A DNA stretch of 64,000 bases from Austropuccinia psidii (Eukaryota; Basidiomycota; Pucciniomycetes; Pucciniales; Sphaerophragmiaceae): contig JALGQZ010000002.1 in NCBI GenBank assembly GCA_023105745.1, forward strand, positions 46,040,497 to 46,104,496, written 5' to 3'. Below are positions 21,625-34,260 of the stretch, in pieces. Under the pieces are notes generated by a model. That model was not told where the DNA came from and did no database searches. It was given only the letters and a program-made list of their open reading frames with translations. Each line of letters begins with the position of its first letter. The first letter of the stretch is position 1. Position numbers and translations under genes: made by a program.

Positions 21625-22959
21625 CCAAAATTAAAAAAAATAGAAATTAAGGCTCTAATAGTTCATAAATGAATAATGATGTATTTTGTATCATTATATT
21701 CAGGTTACAACCCCTTGAGATTATGGTTTGAAGTTTAAAATGATGAATTTAGACTGAAAAGATAAGTTACAAGAAAAATCATCAAAAATAGATTTTTGAT
21801 GATGTAATGAAATTCTCTTGACAGTTTACTTATAACATGCTAAAATATAATAATAGACCCTCAAATTGATTTTAGCATGTATAACTCAGATATTATTAAT
21901 TATCAAAGTTTAAGCTTAAAAATAATCATTTATGATCACTCACTGTAACCTTATTTTAAGCTTAAAAGTTGTAGAAGTGATAAAAAAGGTGAATACCAGT
22001 ATATGAATATTAATATCAATAAAATACACAAATTTTGGGCTTCTTCCAAGCTGATGATGTAAGAAAACTTAGATTTATAGTTATAGCTCTAAATAATGGT
22101 GTAATAATGAGATAAGATGGTTTAATTATGATTTAATCATCACTAATCATTAAAATGCTGATTGATTCCAGTGAAAGAAATCAATAAACATCCATTAAAA
22201 GCTTTCTGGACTCTAGGAGGGAGGAATTTACTATGTTTGGAACTCTTTTTACCTCCATTTCCCCCTCAGACACATCAAAAACATTAAAATATTAAATCCA
22301 AAGGTAATAAATTTATTCTTTTTATATCATTATATTATATTATTAAAGACTTAAATTAATCTTTATTTTAATAGTAAATTTTGTGTTGATTAAACTAATA
22401 TTCAATTTATTTTGTTAATTTCTCTCTAAAATCTTCAATTCCATGTAAAATTAATAATATTTGTAATTTATTTTATTTTTATTTTTAAATACAATTTTAA
22501 TAAGTTTTGTTTACATTCTTTGATGCAAAATAAATCAAAATTATTATATTAAGTGCTAAAAGTATGTTATTTTCTTTTTTTATAATGATTTATCTTTATC
22601 ATCATTTTTAATAATTCTTTCATTAATATAAATAGTATTTATATTAATATACAACTTCAATATTGGTAATATTATAGTTATAAATTGTTTTGTATCATTA
22701 AATAAAATTTTCTGACAAATTCTTATTTATTTGTAACAATAATAAATTTCCATAAATGTATTAATTATTAAATATTAATATATCAGTTTTTATAATATAA
22801 TTTATATTATTTCATTTATTTAAATAATATGAACATTTTTATTCTGTAATTATAATATCTCTCTATTATTATGATTCTTTATATTATTTATTAATTTAAT
22901 AAGGACATTAAGAGTAAAAGAAGGAAACCTTTAGTAATATTACCTAGTCAAACCTTACA
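21625..22959 (+). repeat. Gyp-C1 3' LTR, right part
   Basis: It continues 10121-10728 across Gyp-A. Its order matches 9490-10120 and the reverse complement of 47668-49000. It ends GTCAAACCTTACA at 22959, then GAAAT, the Gyp-C1 duplication. The last 600 bp are very AT-rich and empty of genes. Confidence 0.85.
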
Positions 22960-22964
22960 GAAAT

Positions 22965-24001
22965 ATGGAAGACTGGGTGAATGGATTTCCATTGGGATGG
23001 AAGCTTGAGATGGCAGGCATGAGTACTGAATTTCTTCAAGATTGGAAAAGGACAAAAAAACCTTTGTGATAGTTTGTTAGTGGGTCTTGTTGATTTGATG
23101 TTCTTGGAGGAAAGCTATACCATGTCACCAGGATTGAAAACAGGGGAACTTGCTCTACTTTAATCTGTATACCTCTTAAAATGTTTATGGAAACTTCAAG
23201 TTCTCTCTCGAAATATTTCTCTACTGATTGTAATTTTGTTGATAAATTTCCAGAAGGAGTGTCTTGAGTAATGTGAACTGAGTAAGAATGAGGATCTCTT
23301 CCATAAACAGTGAAAAAATCAGATTGTTTTGTTGAAGAGTGGTCAGAGTTATTGTAAGGAAATTCAGCTAGAGGGAGTCAGATGTACCAATCATTTTAAT
23401 GATAGCTGAAATATATACAAAGGTACTGTTCTAGTATCTGATTTAACCTCTCTGTCTTTCCATAAGCTTCAGGATGATAAGCAGCTGAAAGATCTCTTGA
23501 AATCTTGAGCTTCTGACATAAAATGGTCCAGAAAGAAGAAAAAAAAAGAGAACCTCGATCACTGAAAATTCCTGAAGGGAGGCCATTCTTTGAGAAAAAA
23601 TTCTTTATGAATAAATGGGCCAAATATAATGAAGTGATTGAAGACATTGTTGGAATGAAAATTGCCATTTTTGAGAATCTGTCCAATATGACAAGAGTTT
23701 AGTCAAAGGAATTGGACAGTGGCATTTGATTAATGAAGTCCATTAAGAGACAAATCCAAGGACCATTTGGAATTGGAAGAGGCTTTAGTAATCCAAACTT
23801 ATTGTGGCAAATATTCTTGTTTCTCAAGCACTGCTGACAGGATGGGACATAATTCTTGATAAATTGAGTCATGCAAGACCAGTAAAAGTCCCACTTTACA
23901 AGTTTGAGAGTCTTCTCTTGGCCAGGATAGACAGCTAGAGGAGAGTCATGGCACTTTTGGCGTATGCTGAGCTGAATTGTGGGGTCATTTGGGACAACCA
24001 C
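22965..24001 (-). pseudogene. Gyp-E integrase, broken
   Basis: Three minus-strand pieces encode a gypsy integrase, which inserts the cDNA. The first (24001-23699) has the zinc-finger region (KCHDSPLAVYPGQEKTL ... CQQCLRNK) and the first catalytic Asp in MDFINQMPLS. The second (23686-23396) has MDRFSKMAIFIP, the second Asp in FSDRGSLFF, and the Glu in KTERLNQ. The third (23395-22965, with a frameshift) has the EFPYNNSDHSSTKQSDFF-like region, then the C-terminal FNPGD-type and KLPSQWK..HPVF-type blocks. It ends exactly at the Gyp-C1 insertion and resumes at 9014. Confidence 0.82.
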
Positions 24002-24323
24002 CCAATGTTTGAAGGGGAATCAAGAGAATAAGCTTGCAGAGATTTACCTCTACCCAAATATTGAAGGAGACTGCTTTATTGAGAATATTTCCATAATGAT
24101 CTCTGAATTTATTAAATCAAATTTTAAAATGATTCCACCTTGACTGAAAACAATTTTGAGGCTTGAATTTCATCTTGTTTAATTATTTGCTGATAATTCA
24201 TTGGTTTATTGGTGATGAAATCCCCCCTTCTGGGTAAATGTTTTCCTTACCTGAAAAAGCATCTGGGAGGGTTTCAAGGTGGCCGGGGAAGTGGGTTATT
24301 GAAAAATGAAATTCTGAAAGGAA

Positions 24324-24837
24324 TTAAGCCCAGAATTCTTGATGGAAAGTGAGAATCTTTGTGGACATGGAGTATTGAAGGGAGGAATGATTGGTGATAA
24401 CTTCAAAAGGAGAAGAAAGGCAAAGAATAAAAGCCCTCCAGCGCTTGAGAGGCCAGACTATGCCAAGGATTTTCTTGTCATTAATACCATAATTGATCTC
24501 TGCTGGAAGAGGTTTGTGGCTATCAAATGCAATAGGATGTTTTCCTGAGTCAGAAACCTGACTCAGTACAGATCCCAAGGCATAATCTGATGCATCAGTC
24601 TCTACAAAAAGTGGGTAGAGAAGGATTGAAGTGTGAAAGGATTGGAGCAGTGGTTAAAGCCTGTTTGGATTGATGAAACTGTCTAAGAGATTCCTCAGTG
24701 AGGGAGAAACATGAATATCTCTTGAGGAAATTTGTGAGTGAAATAATAGTCTTTGAATAATTCTTGATGAGCAGAGGTAGAAGCTTGAAAAACCAAGGAA
24801 TTATTGGAGAGCCTTTAGGTTTTTTGAAGGAGGCCAA
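24324..24837 (-). pseudogene. Gyp-E RNase H region, broken
   Basis: The frame 24837-24595 continues the RT connection (FKLLPLLIKNYSKTI, LRQFHQSKQALTTAPIL). The frame 24578-24324 carries RNase H blocks: GSVLSQ, PIAFDSHKPLPAEINYGINDK (the Y(S/E)-I-x-D-K region) and VITNHSSLQY. Together they match the gypsy tether and RNase H, with a frameshift near 24590. Nothing recognisable but linker sequence lies between 24010 and 24320. Confidence 0.75.
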
Positions 24838-25347
24838 TTGAAAATTTGATGGAACTTTGCTTGGTCCATCTTGAGGCCTTCAGAAGAAACAACATAATTT
24901 AAATATTCCACACTTGAGACATGGAAAAGGCACTTGGATGCCTTAGCAAAAAGATGGTTGGCTCTGAGTCTGGAAAAATTAGTGGACACATGAGTCTCAT
25001 GTTCTTCCTCAGACTTGGAAAAAACCATAATATAATCTAAATAAACAACTACATAGACATCTAGGAGATAAGAGAAAATATGATTAACAAGATTTTGGAA
25101 AGAGGCAGGAGAATTGGTGAGCCCAAACGGCATAACTAAGTACTCATGAGTTCCATATTTAGTTCTAAATGCTTTCAAATGCTCATTATCTTCCTTGATT
25201 CTGATCAGATTATATGCACCACACAAATAAATATTGGATAATATAGAAGAAACATTAAAAACAGTAAGAAGCTTATTGATAAGAAGAAAAGGATACTTGT
25301 TCTTCCTAGTGAATGCATTGAGTTTGTGGTAATCAACACACAAATGG
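24801..25347 (-). pseudogene. Gyp-E reverse transcriptase, 5'-truncated
   Basis: The fragment runs from HHLCVDYHKLNAFT (the DYRxLN block) through FRTKYGTHEYLVMPFGLTN and the active-site strand, where the usual YxDD reads YLDY. The second catalytic Asp is therefore lost. The upstream part of the RT, protease and gag is missing because the Gyp-F LTR abuts at 25348. Residues translated from above 25347 in this frame belong to that LTR and not to the enzyme. Confidence 0.85.
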
Positions 25348-27277
25348 TGCGGGAACTCCTGTTGTTGTGGGATAAATGATAGGCAGTACCTTGAGAGGGA
25401 AATTATTTGTGAGTCTGTTTTGAATTTCAGAATTAGCCAATAAACATGGGTGCTAAGGTGTATTAGCTTCCCCTCTAAATATACGGAATAATAAACCCTT
25501 TTTGATGAGATCACAAATAAATTATTTAGTTTTGTGGCTTTTAAATTAGAGAATTTTCTTCAGCAGTCTCTATCAGTCTTTCAATAAAAGATCACTATTA
25601 TAATAATGGTAATAGTTAATCTCTGTTTAATAATTGAGTCAGATTAACTTCTTGCTATTGATTATGATTCTTTTTAATTAATTATTCTAGCATTCCTTTT
25701 TTAAATTCCTGAGATATTTAAAGAATATTTTTCAAGATCACTAACAATATTAATAATAATCTTGATAGCTAATTAATAATTTTGAAGGTGATTCAATAAT
25801 ACTATCAATATAGCTATAATAATTTAAGGGTAAGATAATTTTTTTAAGGGTGGTTTTGTTTAATATAAGGGTAAGATATAAATTATATAATAGTAATATA
25901 ATACTATTAGGATAAATATAAATATAATCCAATATACCTAAAAGGGTCATGATATAAGGTATAAGGGTAAGATGATATCCCTTCTATGAATAAGGGTTAT
26001 TTATAAATTGGATAAGATCACTAATGATAATATATTCAAACACTACTTCAACACTACAACTAGAATGGTAATACTACTATATAATATTAAGCTCTTTCAT
26101 TAATATTATAAATATCTTTCATTAATCAATCATAAATGAAAGTATGAGATCCTGAGCCTTGCTACTGTTCTTTTCAATATAATACTAGATTATCCTACTA
26201 GAGAAGGGATGGATTGATCCACAAAGTTATTGTCTGAATCAGAAGCATGGAGGAAAAAAGGGAGAGAGGCCCTTTATTTATACCTTTTGGTCCCTACATA
26301 GAGCCTTCCAAAAACAAGGGACTTAGAAAAAATTTCACCTTTAGACATTTTTGCTGGTGGGTAAATTAAAAATGGTGTCATTTGATCAAGATATTGCACC
26401 ATATTTTTGGTTGATTGCACCATTATGAACCTTATTAATGTTTGTGCACAGCCTTGAGACATTTTTGCTAGTGGTTAAATTTGGAATGGTGTCATTTGTT
26501 AAGGATATTGCACCATATGTTTGGTTAATTGCACCATACTTTTTGAATTATACTGATATTTTAACTAAACTTTATTCTTATTATGCACAACCTTTAGGCA
26601 TTTTTGCTAGTGGTTAAATTTGGAATGGTGTCATTTGATACAGATATTGCACCATATGTTTGGTTGATTGCACCATTTTTTAAAACTGTATTCTTATCTC
26701 TACTAACCTTATTTTTCTTCTTCACAGCCTTGATTTGTATTTAGTTTAGTATTTTTCTTTGTAAAATTCAATTTGTAAATAATACCTGTAATTTTTGTTT
26801 ATGGGATTTTAAGTGGGGATTGAGTAATATAACATTATGTTAACTTATATGTAAGTGTTTTTTCATGTCAAGAGATGTAACACATGATGTTGTAAGAGTA
26901 ATGGTATCACTTATGTAATATTAAACATGTTTATTAATATTGAATATTTAAACAAGCTGCATTAAGCTCAAGCATATTCTTGTACCTAGCATAGAGTGTA
27001 TAGTATCATTTCTCTTCTTTAATCCATCATATCTAGAGAAGTATTTATGTTATGGGGTTGAGGAAATATGTGACTATAGGTAAAATTTGATGTAGACTCC
27101 AGTGGAATACTTATTATTGTTATTTTGATATAAATATCTTCCTTTTTTTTGCAAATTCTTACTTTTATCTTTCACTTTTTATCCTTATTTTCTTCTTATA
27201 TATATATATATTATTGATTAAATTTTCAGCTTTGACATTGTTGATTTGAACCTTGGCAGAACTGGTATGCAATAACA
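25348..27277 (-). repeat. Gyp-F 3' LTR (about 1.93 kb)
   Basis: It matches 41254-43306 in order and over its full length. On the plus strand the start is TGCGGGAACTCC and the end GCAATAACA; the counterpart is TGTGGGAACTAC to GAATACCACA. It contains three copies of a 113-140 bp internal repeat (26338-26726). Short frames inside it are not genes. Confidence 0.82.
26338..26726. repeat. Minisatellite in Gyp-F 3' LTR, three units
   Basis: Units start near 26338, 26451 and 26591. Each holds CATTTTTGCTGGTGG or CTAGTGG, GGTGTCATTTG, GATATTGCACCATAT and TTGGTTGATTGCACCA. The other LTR has four units. Confidence 0.8.
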
Positions 27278-27286
27278 CCCCCCTCT
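27278..27286 (-). other. Gyp-F polypurine tract
   Basis: The minus strand reads AGAGGGGGG directly before the LTR start TGTTATTGC. Upstream is GCTGGGGACAGCATC, the kind of sequence that precedes gypsy 3' LTRs. Confidence 0.65.
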
Positions 27287-30200
27287 ACATTTGATGCTGT
27301 CCCCAGCATTGAAGGTGATAATCCACTTTTTTTCCAAAAAACAATCAAACATTTCCCCTTTTTTTGAATAAAAGGATTTTTATTCATAAAAGCCCTCTTC
27401 ATCTTCAACTTCCTTTTATCCTTCTTCCTCTTCTTCCTCTGAGTCCAACTCTTTCCCTCTTGGATAGAACTTCTTTATTTGACTTGCTGCAAACCTTCTT
27501 GCTACTGATTTATATCTTGCTGCACCATTTTGGTAATCCATTATATATATCACTGATTTTATTCTGTTCTTTTCTTTATTATTTATTATTTTATTTTTAT
27601 TTTTTTTATTTTTTTTATTTTTTCATTTTTTTTTGTTCTTTTAAAAAAGACTGGTTTTGTTAAAATTAATATAATATCACTTGTATTCTATTTATTAATT
27701 CTCCTTACTTTAATAATTTATTAAATTAAATAAATCTTCACTTCTTTTATCTCTTTCTGTCCATATAGTTGATGTTGCAATTTTAGGTCATACAGGACCC
27801 TACAACTCAGGTGTGCAGACCCTGTATATTAGGTATACCAAATCCTGCCTTTCTATGTCATACAAGGAGAATAAGACCCCTTGTCCATTTCTTCACAAAG
27901 GAGAAGTTTCCTGTCATGCTGAGGACCTCCTGGTGCTCAATTTGACTTTTTCCAAGGGAAGTATTTTGTCTTTTTTTAAGCTGAAAGATTCCTTATACTA
28001 ATATCAACTTGAGCTACCTTGAGGCTTAATAATTCATAAAATATTTGTGTTAATAGATATTTCTTTCTTATTTTCAGTAATTACCAATATCCTTGCATAT
28101 TTTGATTCTAAATATTTATCCTTCTTTCTTCAATCTTTTATTCTTTGCCCAATTTATCACATATATTTGAAAATTTTATTTGAACCATTTCAAATCTGAC
28201 CTCTTCTTTCTTCACAGTATTTCTTTAATACCACTACTCCTTTCATGGAATAAAATAAAGAAATAGATTATAAGCCCTCAGGTGTGCCACCCCTGTAGTT
28301 TTAAGTCATACAAGGACTTAACATTCCACTACTCCATTCATGGATTCATTAAATTGCCAATTTTATATATTGAAAGAAATTCTCATAATTTTGGAGTTGA
28401 ATAGACCTTCAGGATGTTTTGATGATGAGTTCAAAAGAAAACCAGTCTATATTTATCATCTTCCATTCATTATTATGAAAATTCATCATATCATGATTGA
28501 ACTTTCAAGAGAATATTAAGATATCTTTTTTTATTATTCTTTCTTCTTTCTATCTGTAATATTAATCTTCAGGTTTGGGATAAGACCTTCTCTCTATTTA
28601 AATTTCTGTAGTTGGTTTCTCTACTTTTTTTGTATTTTGTCTTTGCTTCTTGTAATATTTTATTGAGGAGTTTTAATTTTTTAGCTTTATTATTATTATC
28701 ATTATTATTGTGAGTCTTATTCACACTAAAAAGAGGGTTTAATTTGTGTGGTGGCCTGACACTATATAGTGGCAGTCTACAAGGCTATAGCAATAATCAA
28801 CTCAGACATATTTCCCCTCATCAGACCAGGTCTGACCTTGGCTGCTCAGTGTGTATGTATTTTTTCAAGTACATACAGACCAACTGTCCAAGTGCCACCT
28901 AGAACAGGAAGACCATTAAAGCCTCTCTTTTCTGAATGATATTTTTTTAATAATAATATTAATAAGAAAAATCATATTTCTAATCTTTAAGTGCTTTATA
29001 ATTCTTATTGTTTCTTCTTTTTTTTGAGTATATAAATATTTTTTACTTTTTCATATATAATATTTTATATTATCAAGATTTTGATATTTCCAGTTTAAGG
29101 TCATGGTGGATTCATATGATTGAATCTTCATTTATTTGAAAAATGATCGATGAAAAGTTCCAGTTTATAGTTTATATGAAATTTGAATATTTATTGAGTA
29201 AAAAAAAATAATTAAAGAAAGAAATTCCAGTTTATAGTCTTGGTGGACTTTGAATATTTATTGGGTGAAAAATAATAATAAAAAGAAATTTCAGTGTATT
29301 TTCTTGGTGGAATTATAACATTTATAATAATATCATTTTATAATGAATAGAAAGAAATTTCAATTGTTTTTTACCAGTTTAGCATCATAGAGGACCAACA
29401 ATTGACTTGAAAGTTTCACTTTGAATCTAAAACCAATTTGGTAAGAAATATAGAAGCAATAAACAGATAATTTCATTAATTGTAAAATATTATCATTATA
29501 TTTATAATGATATAGTCATAAATAAATTTTGGTAATAATAAATCAAATTAAAAAAGCAAATTTCCAGTTTTAGGTCATAGAGGACCATCATCGACTTGAA
29601 TATTTCATTTTGACTCTAAAACCTATTTGGTAAGCATTATAGACATAATAATAAGATAATTTAGTTGGTTTTGATATATAATCATTCTATCTAGAATGAT
29701 ATAGTCATAAATTTATTGTAATAGTGATAAATTAATAAAAAGGGAAAATTTCCAGTTTTTGGTCATAGTGGACCTATAAAAAATTAACATATCCTAGAAG
29801 TCTACTAATCATCATCATAATAAAGTTTATGATTGATGTAGTGATGATTATATTTATAGAATATTCAATAATTAAAACATCAAGGATTAACTAAAATGAA
29901 TAATGAGTAGAGGAATAACTTTCCAGTTTTGGGTAATGGAGGACCTTTTTCTTTTAATTACTATCATTCTTTTTATTTCTAAATATACCTGATATTTTCA
30001 GTTCATTTCATGTTTTCAATCTTCATATTAAAAAAAATTTATATATTCATATATTTTTTATTATATAATATTTATAACCACATGCTATTTTTTTCTAATA
30101 TATGATTGTATAATATCAACCGAATAATAATTAAGTTTGAGTTTTAATTATAATCAATTGATTGATTTTACACTTCATTTTTTTTTGTTATTATGATTTT

Positions 30201-30500
30201 ATTGTCACTATTACTATATGATTTATTTTGAATAATCTTCCTTTTTTTTTAAAAAAAAGACAATAATGAATTATTTCATAATTATTTTTTATTGATTATA
30301 TTATTATACTTCTATGAGTTTTATTTTCTTATTTAATTTTATCTATGATATTACATATATATATATATATATACATTGTATGTTATTTAGTGAATATTTC
30401 TTATTTTTTTAACAAAAATAGAGAATAATGATAATAATAACGTTTTATTTTATTTTTTTAAAAAAGAAATCATTTTATTATGCACCTCTATTGATTGTGA
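27287..30500. other. Gyp-F non-coding interior, part 1, dispersed short repeats
   Basis: There is no supported gene. A motif like CCAGTTTTAGGTCATAGAGGACC recurs in degenerate form near 27780, 28290, 29092, 29227, 29374, 29564, 29752 and 29922. Other repeats are CTCAGGTGTGC (27806, 28278) and CCACTACTCC.TTCATGGA (28236, 28327). The rest is AT-rich. Confidence 0.6.
29372..29950. repeat. Degenerate tandem repeat, about 190-bp period
   Basis: Units begin near 29374, 29564, 29752 and 29922. Each opens with CCAGTTT..GGTCATAG.GGACC. The first two continue with GACTTGAA..TTTCA.TTTGA.TCTAAAACC and a shared ATGATATAGTCATAAAT block. Confidence 0.7.
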
Positions 30501-30527
30501 ATCATTATAATGTCTATTTTATTATTA

Positions 30528-30708
30528 ATTTTATTGTTTATTTTATTGTTTATTTTATTGTTTATTTTATTGTTTATTTTATTGTTTATTTTATTGTTTA
30601 TTTTATTGTTTATTTTATTTTTTATTTTATTGTTTATTTTATTGTTTATTTTATTGTTTATTTTATTGTTTATTTTATTGTTTATTTTATTGTTTATTTT
30701 ATTGTTTT
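30528..30708. repeat. 12-bp tandem array TTTATTTTATTG, about 15 units
   Basis: Nearly perfect head-to-tail units are visible directly. Because 12 is a multiple of three, frames stay open across the array and give low-complexity translations that are not genes. Confidence 0.95.
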
Positions 30709-30887
30709 AGTACTTAGTGTAAATTACAGTACAGTAAATCATTGTAACTTGTACTTTTTATCACGATTTCTTTTCCTATTGTTCACATTCTTTCAAAAAC
30801 TTAAAATTATACTTTCTTTCTTTTTTTTCATTTTCTTTTACTATATTAATTTTTTATATTTGACCGCATGACCAATCTATTTTTTTT

Positions 30888-31100
30888 ACTATAGTACAGT
30901 GAACAGTACTGTACAGTATTGTTTGCTATACAGTGGAGGAGCATTATAGTACAGTACACAGTATAGTACTGTAATGTACTGTACTGTACTGTACATGTAG
31001 TTCATTATATATTGCAATTGTTATTTTTTTCTATTTTTTTTAATATGATGATGATTTTTTTACAGGTACCAGTGAATAACTGTACATTACAGTAACACAC
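30888..31100. repeat. Cluster of TACTGTAC-type palindromic repeats
   Basis: AGTACAGT, GTACTGTACAGTA and TACTGTACTGTACTGTAC words recur on both strands (about 30893-30996), with more near 31077-31105 and 31350-31365. Such stretches can fold back on themselves. Confidence 0.7.
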
Positions 31101-31689
31101 TGTACTCTTTTTCTTAATCATGAACATTATTGTTCTTTTTTTTTATATTATGCATCTTATTTGTTGTTCTCTTTTTTTTTCTTTTTTTAAAGAAAATAAT
31201 TTATAACTAATTTCTAATTTAAGTCCTGTTCTGTTTTTTTTAATAATTTTTTAATAGTCATTTATTTATTTATTTATTCATTTTCTTTTATGATATTATT
31301 ATTTTTTTATTTGATCACATGAGCAATCTTTCTTCTTCTTTTATTATTAGAGTACTGTACAGTACATTTGTACAACATTATTTGATATTTTTTTTCATAA
31401 TTCATTTGTTTATTTTTTTGGTACAATACAGTAATGCTCTATACTATTCTTCTTTTTTAATTGCATCTAGTCTTTTTTTTATTAATTTATTTTATATTTG
31501 ATTTCTTGAGAGATCTTGTTTTTTTTTATTATTTTATTATTTTATTATTTTTTTTTAAAAAAAAACTGTTTGTAAGTAACATTTGTTTTCATTTTATCAT
31601 ATAATTAATTTTATTTTTTTATTTTTTTTTGTTTTGATTGTTATTGTTTTTTTATTTTGATTGTTTAAAACGTTTATTTCAATTTATTG

Positions 31690-32430
31690 ATGGTTGTTTT
31701 TTATTTGTTTTTATTTGCTTATTTATTTAATTTAATTTTTATTCATTTTTATATATTTATTCATGTTTATGTATATTTATGTATCTTTATATTTATTCAT
31801 ATTTATTTATATTTATTCATATATATTTATATTTATATTTTTTTAATTTATTTATATAAATTTATATTTTTTTATACTTATATATATATATTAATTTATT
31901 TATTTAGTTGAGTTTTTATTTATATGTATTCATGTTTATTGATCTTTATATATATTAAGCTGAACTTATATATTTTATTTATACTTATATATATTAATTT
32001 TGATTTATGTTTGTATATATTTATTTTTATTCATTGATTAACTTTATTTTAATGTTATTTGTTTATATTCATTTTTCATTTATTTATTTATTTATATGAA
32101 TTTATATGTATTTATATTTATTTGTGTTTATATATATTTATTTATATCTATATATATTAATTTAGAACTATATTTGTATATATTTATCTATATGAATTTA
32201 CATTTATTTATATTCATTTGTATTTAAATATAGCTATTTATATAAATTTATATTTATTTGTATTTATTTTTGTATATATTTAAATTTATTTAAATTTAAA
32301 TATATTTGTATTTAAATTTATATATATTTATTTATATTCATATTTATTTGTATTTATTTTTATATATATTTATATTTGGATATTATATTTAATTATATTT
32401 ATATTTATATATATTTATATACATCTATAT
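31690..32430. repeat. Imperfect TTTATATTTAT-rich microsatellite
   Basis: About 740 bp built of TTTATTTATATTTATTCAT-like words. It has no coding value. Confidence 0.7.
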
Positions 32431-34260
32431 AGAAAAATTAAAATCAAGATAAATTAAACTTTAAAATCAATTAAAAAAAATTCCAAAGAAACCAAAAGTT
32501 GATTTGACTTCTAATGTTATGATGGTCAAGTTGTGGGTGAGCCAAAAGCACTTCTCTTCAATATAAAAAAAGCTACATCTTCAAGTTACTCTCCCATTCT
32601 TTTCATAATAATTTTTTGTTTACTTATTTAGAGAAAAATATTATAAATTTTTGTTATGCTTTAAGCAAAGTGAGATTAAAAGATAAATTATGTAGGGTTA
32701 ACCTGGCCAGTTTCCTCTGTATATTTATCTTTTAAATAACCTTGATAATATCCATAAATATATATATTCAAGGTGAAAATATCATTCTAAATATTATAAT
32801 GTTGAATCAATAAGATGATTTATATTTATTCATCATTCAGGGACATATCCTTTTTACTATAGATGTTTTTTATTTACTTATTATAATGTTGTCACAAAGT
32901 CTCTTAATAATATCCATTTGACATTACTTTTTTCATCAAATAATAATGTTAATAAGTTAAAATAGTACATTTTTTAAGTATCATATGTTATTGGGATTAT
33001 ATATCATCCCTTAGAATATTGAACTATTATGATATTATTCTTATTTTAATATTATTTTATTTTCAATATTATAATATATGATACTTATATTACTATAATA
33101 ATATTTTATTAAATATAGCTTTATATTTATTTGATATATTTCTTTCTCCTTCCTCATGAATTGGTTTTATTTTGTTTATTTCTTTTAATTTCTTTTGAAA
33201 GAAAGGGGGGTGGCCAATTTTCTTTATTAATTTTTTCTTTTTAAAAAAGAAGAAATTAAAAAAATTAAAAATTGAAAAAAGAAAAAAATTAAATTCAAAA
33301 ATCTGGTCACCCCTCCTTGTGAGTTGGATTCTTTGTATTTGCTATGTGTGTGTGCATGCTGTGTGTATGTATGTAGCATGTATATGTGTGGAAACGTTTA
33401 GCTTAATTTCTTTCCTTTTGGCTTCCTGATTTCTTCAGTTCTATAATATTAAGCTAAGCTCCTTCTCAATTTCTTTTGAGGGTTGATGCTACACATAACT
33501 GATAAGGTTTTTTTTTCTTCCTTCTAAAATGTCTAGTCTTCTTGTAGTGAAAAAATCTTGAATTATTTTCTATTAAACATATCCTCTTGTATTAGTAAGT
33601 TAATAAAACTTATTTTTACTTTTTTTTTCAATTTTAACATAATACTGATTAAATCTTCCTTGTTTCCAGATTATTTTGTTGAATTATATTTTGAAATGAT
33701 TATTTGAAATTATAACTTGATTTTTTTCAAAAACCAACAATCTTCTTTTGAAGAAATGCAATTATAACAAACTTTTGACCTGATGAAAGGTAATTATTTA
33801 TGAAATTGAGAATTCCAGAGACCTCTAAGTACTTTATTAATGAAAATTAAGCTTATATAAATTATAGTTTAATAGTATATTAATGTGAATTTTTTCAAGA
33901 AAATTAATTCAATTGCTTTTGATTGATTAAATTTACAAACTGATGCTTAATTATTAAAGTCCCACTTTCCCCAAAACTTATAGCCACTTGTGCTTTGGGT
34001 AGTATAAGAAATAGTTAGCCACCCCTATTTTTTCAATATGAAAAAATAATGATACTATTACAGAATAAAATACTAAAAAAATTCTATCTAGATGAATTTG
34101 ATAACCAGTTCTTTTTTTTATATTACTTTAACTTTTTTTTTTTATACTGATTGGAATATCTTTACCACAATTATCACTTCTGAATTCCATATCAATTATT
34201 AATTTTTATTATTTTATTAGTTATATTCAGATTTTTTTGATTTATTTATTTATTAATACT
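32431..34260. other. Gyp-F non-coding interior, part 2
   Basis: AT-rich DNA with no open frame I can support. It includes a small TGTGTGTG/ATGTATGT patch near 33343-33390. Confidence 0.5.

Larger units (their letters stand above)
9015..22959 (+). mobile_element. Gyp-C1, collapsed gypsy element inside Gyp-E, split by Gyp-A
   Basis: The element is bounded by GAAAT duplications. It consists of a truncated 5' LTR (9015-10120) followed directly by a complete second LTR (10121-10728 plus 21625-22959). The whole internal region is deleted. The first base of the left LTR is changed (GGTGAGCC rather than TGTGAGCC). Without Gyp-A the second LTR is 1,943 bp, matching the 1,945-bp copy at 47668-49612. 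Confidence 0.8.

Noticed and set aside
30428..30871. 147-codon frame rich in Phe/Ile/Val/Tyr that looks like a membrane protein
   Set aside because: It is read through the 12-bp array TTTATTTTATTG and flanking AT-rich DNA. The hydrophobicity is a composition artefact.
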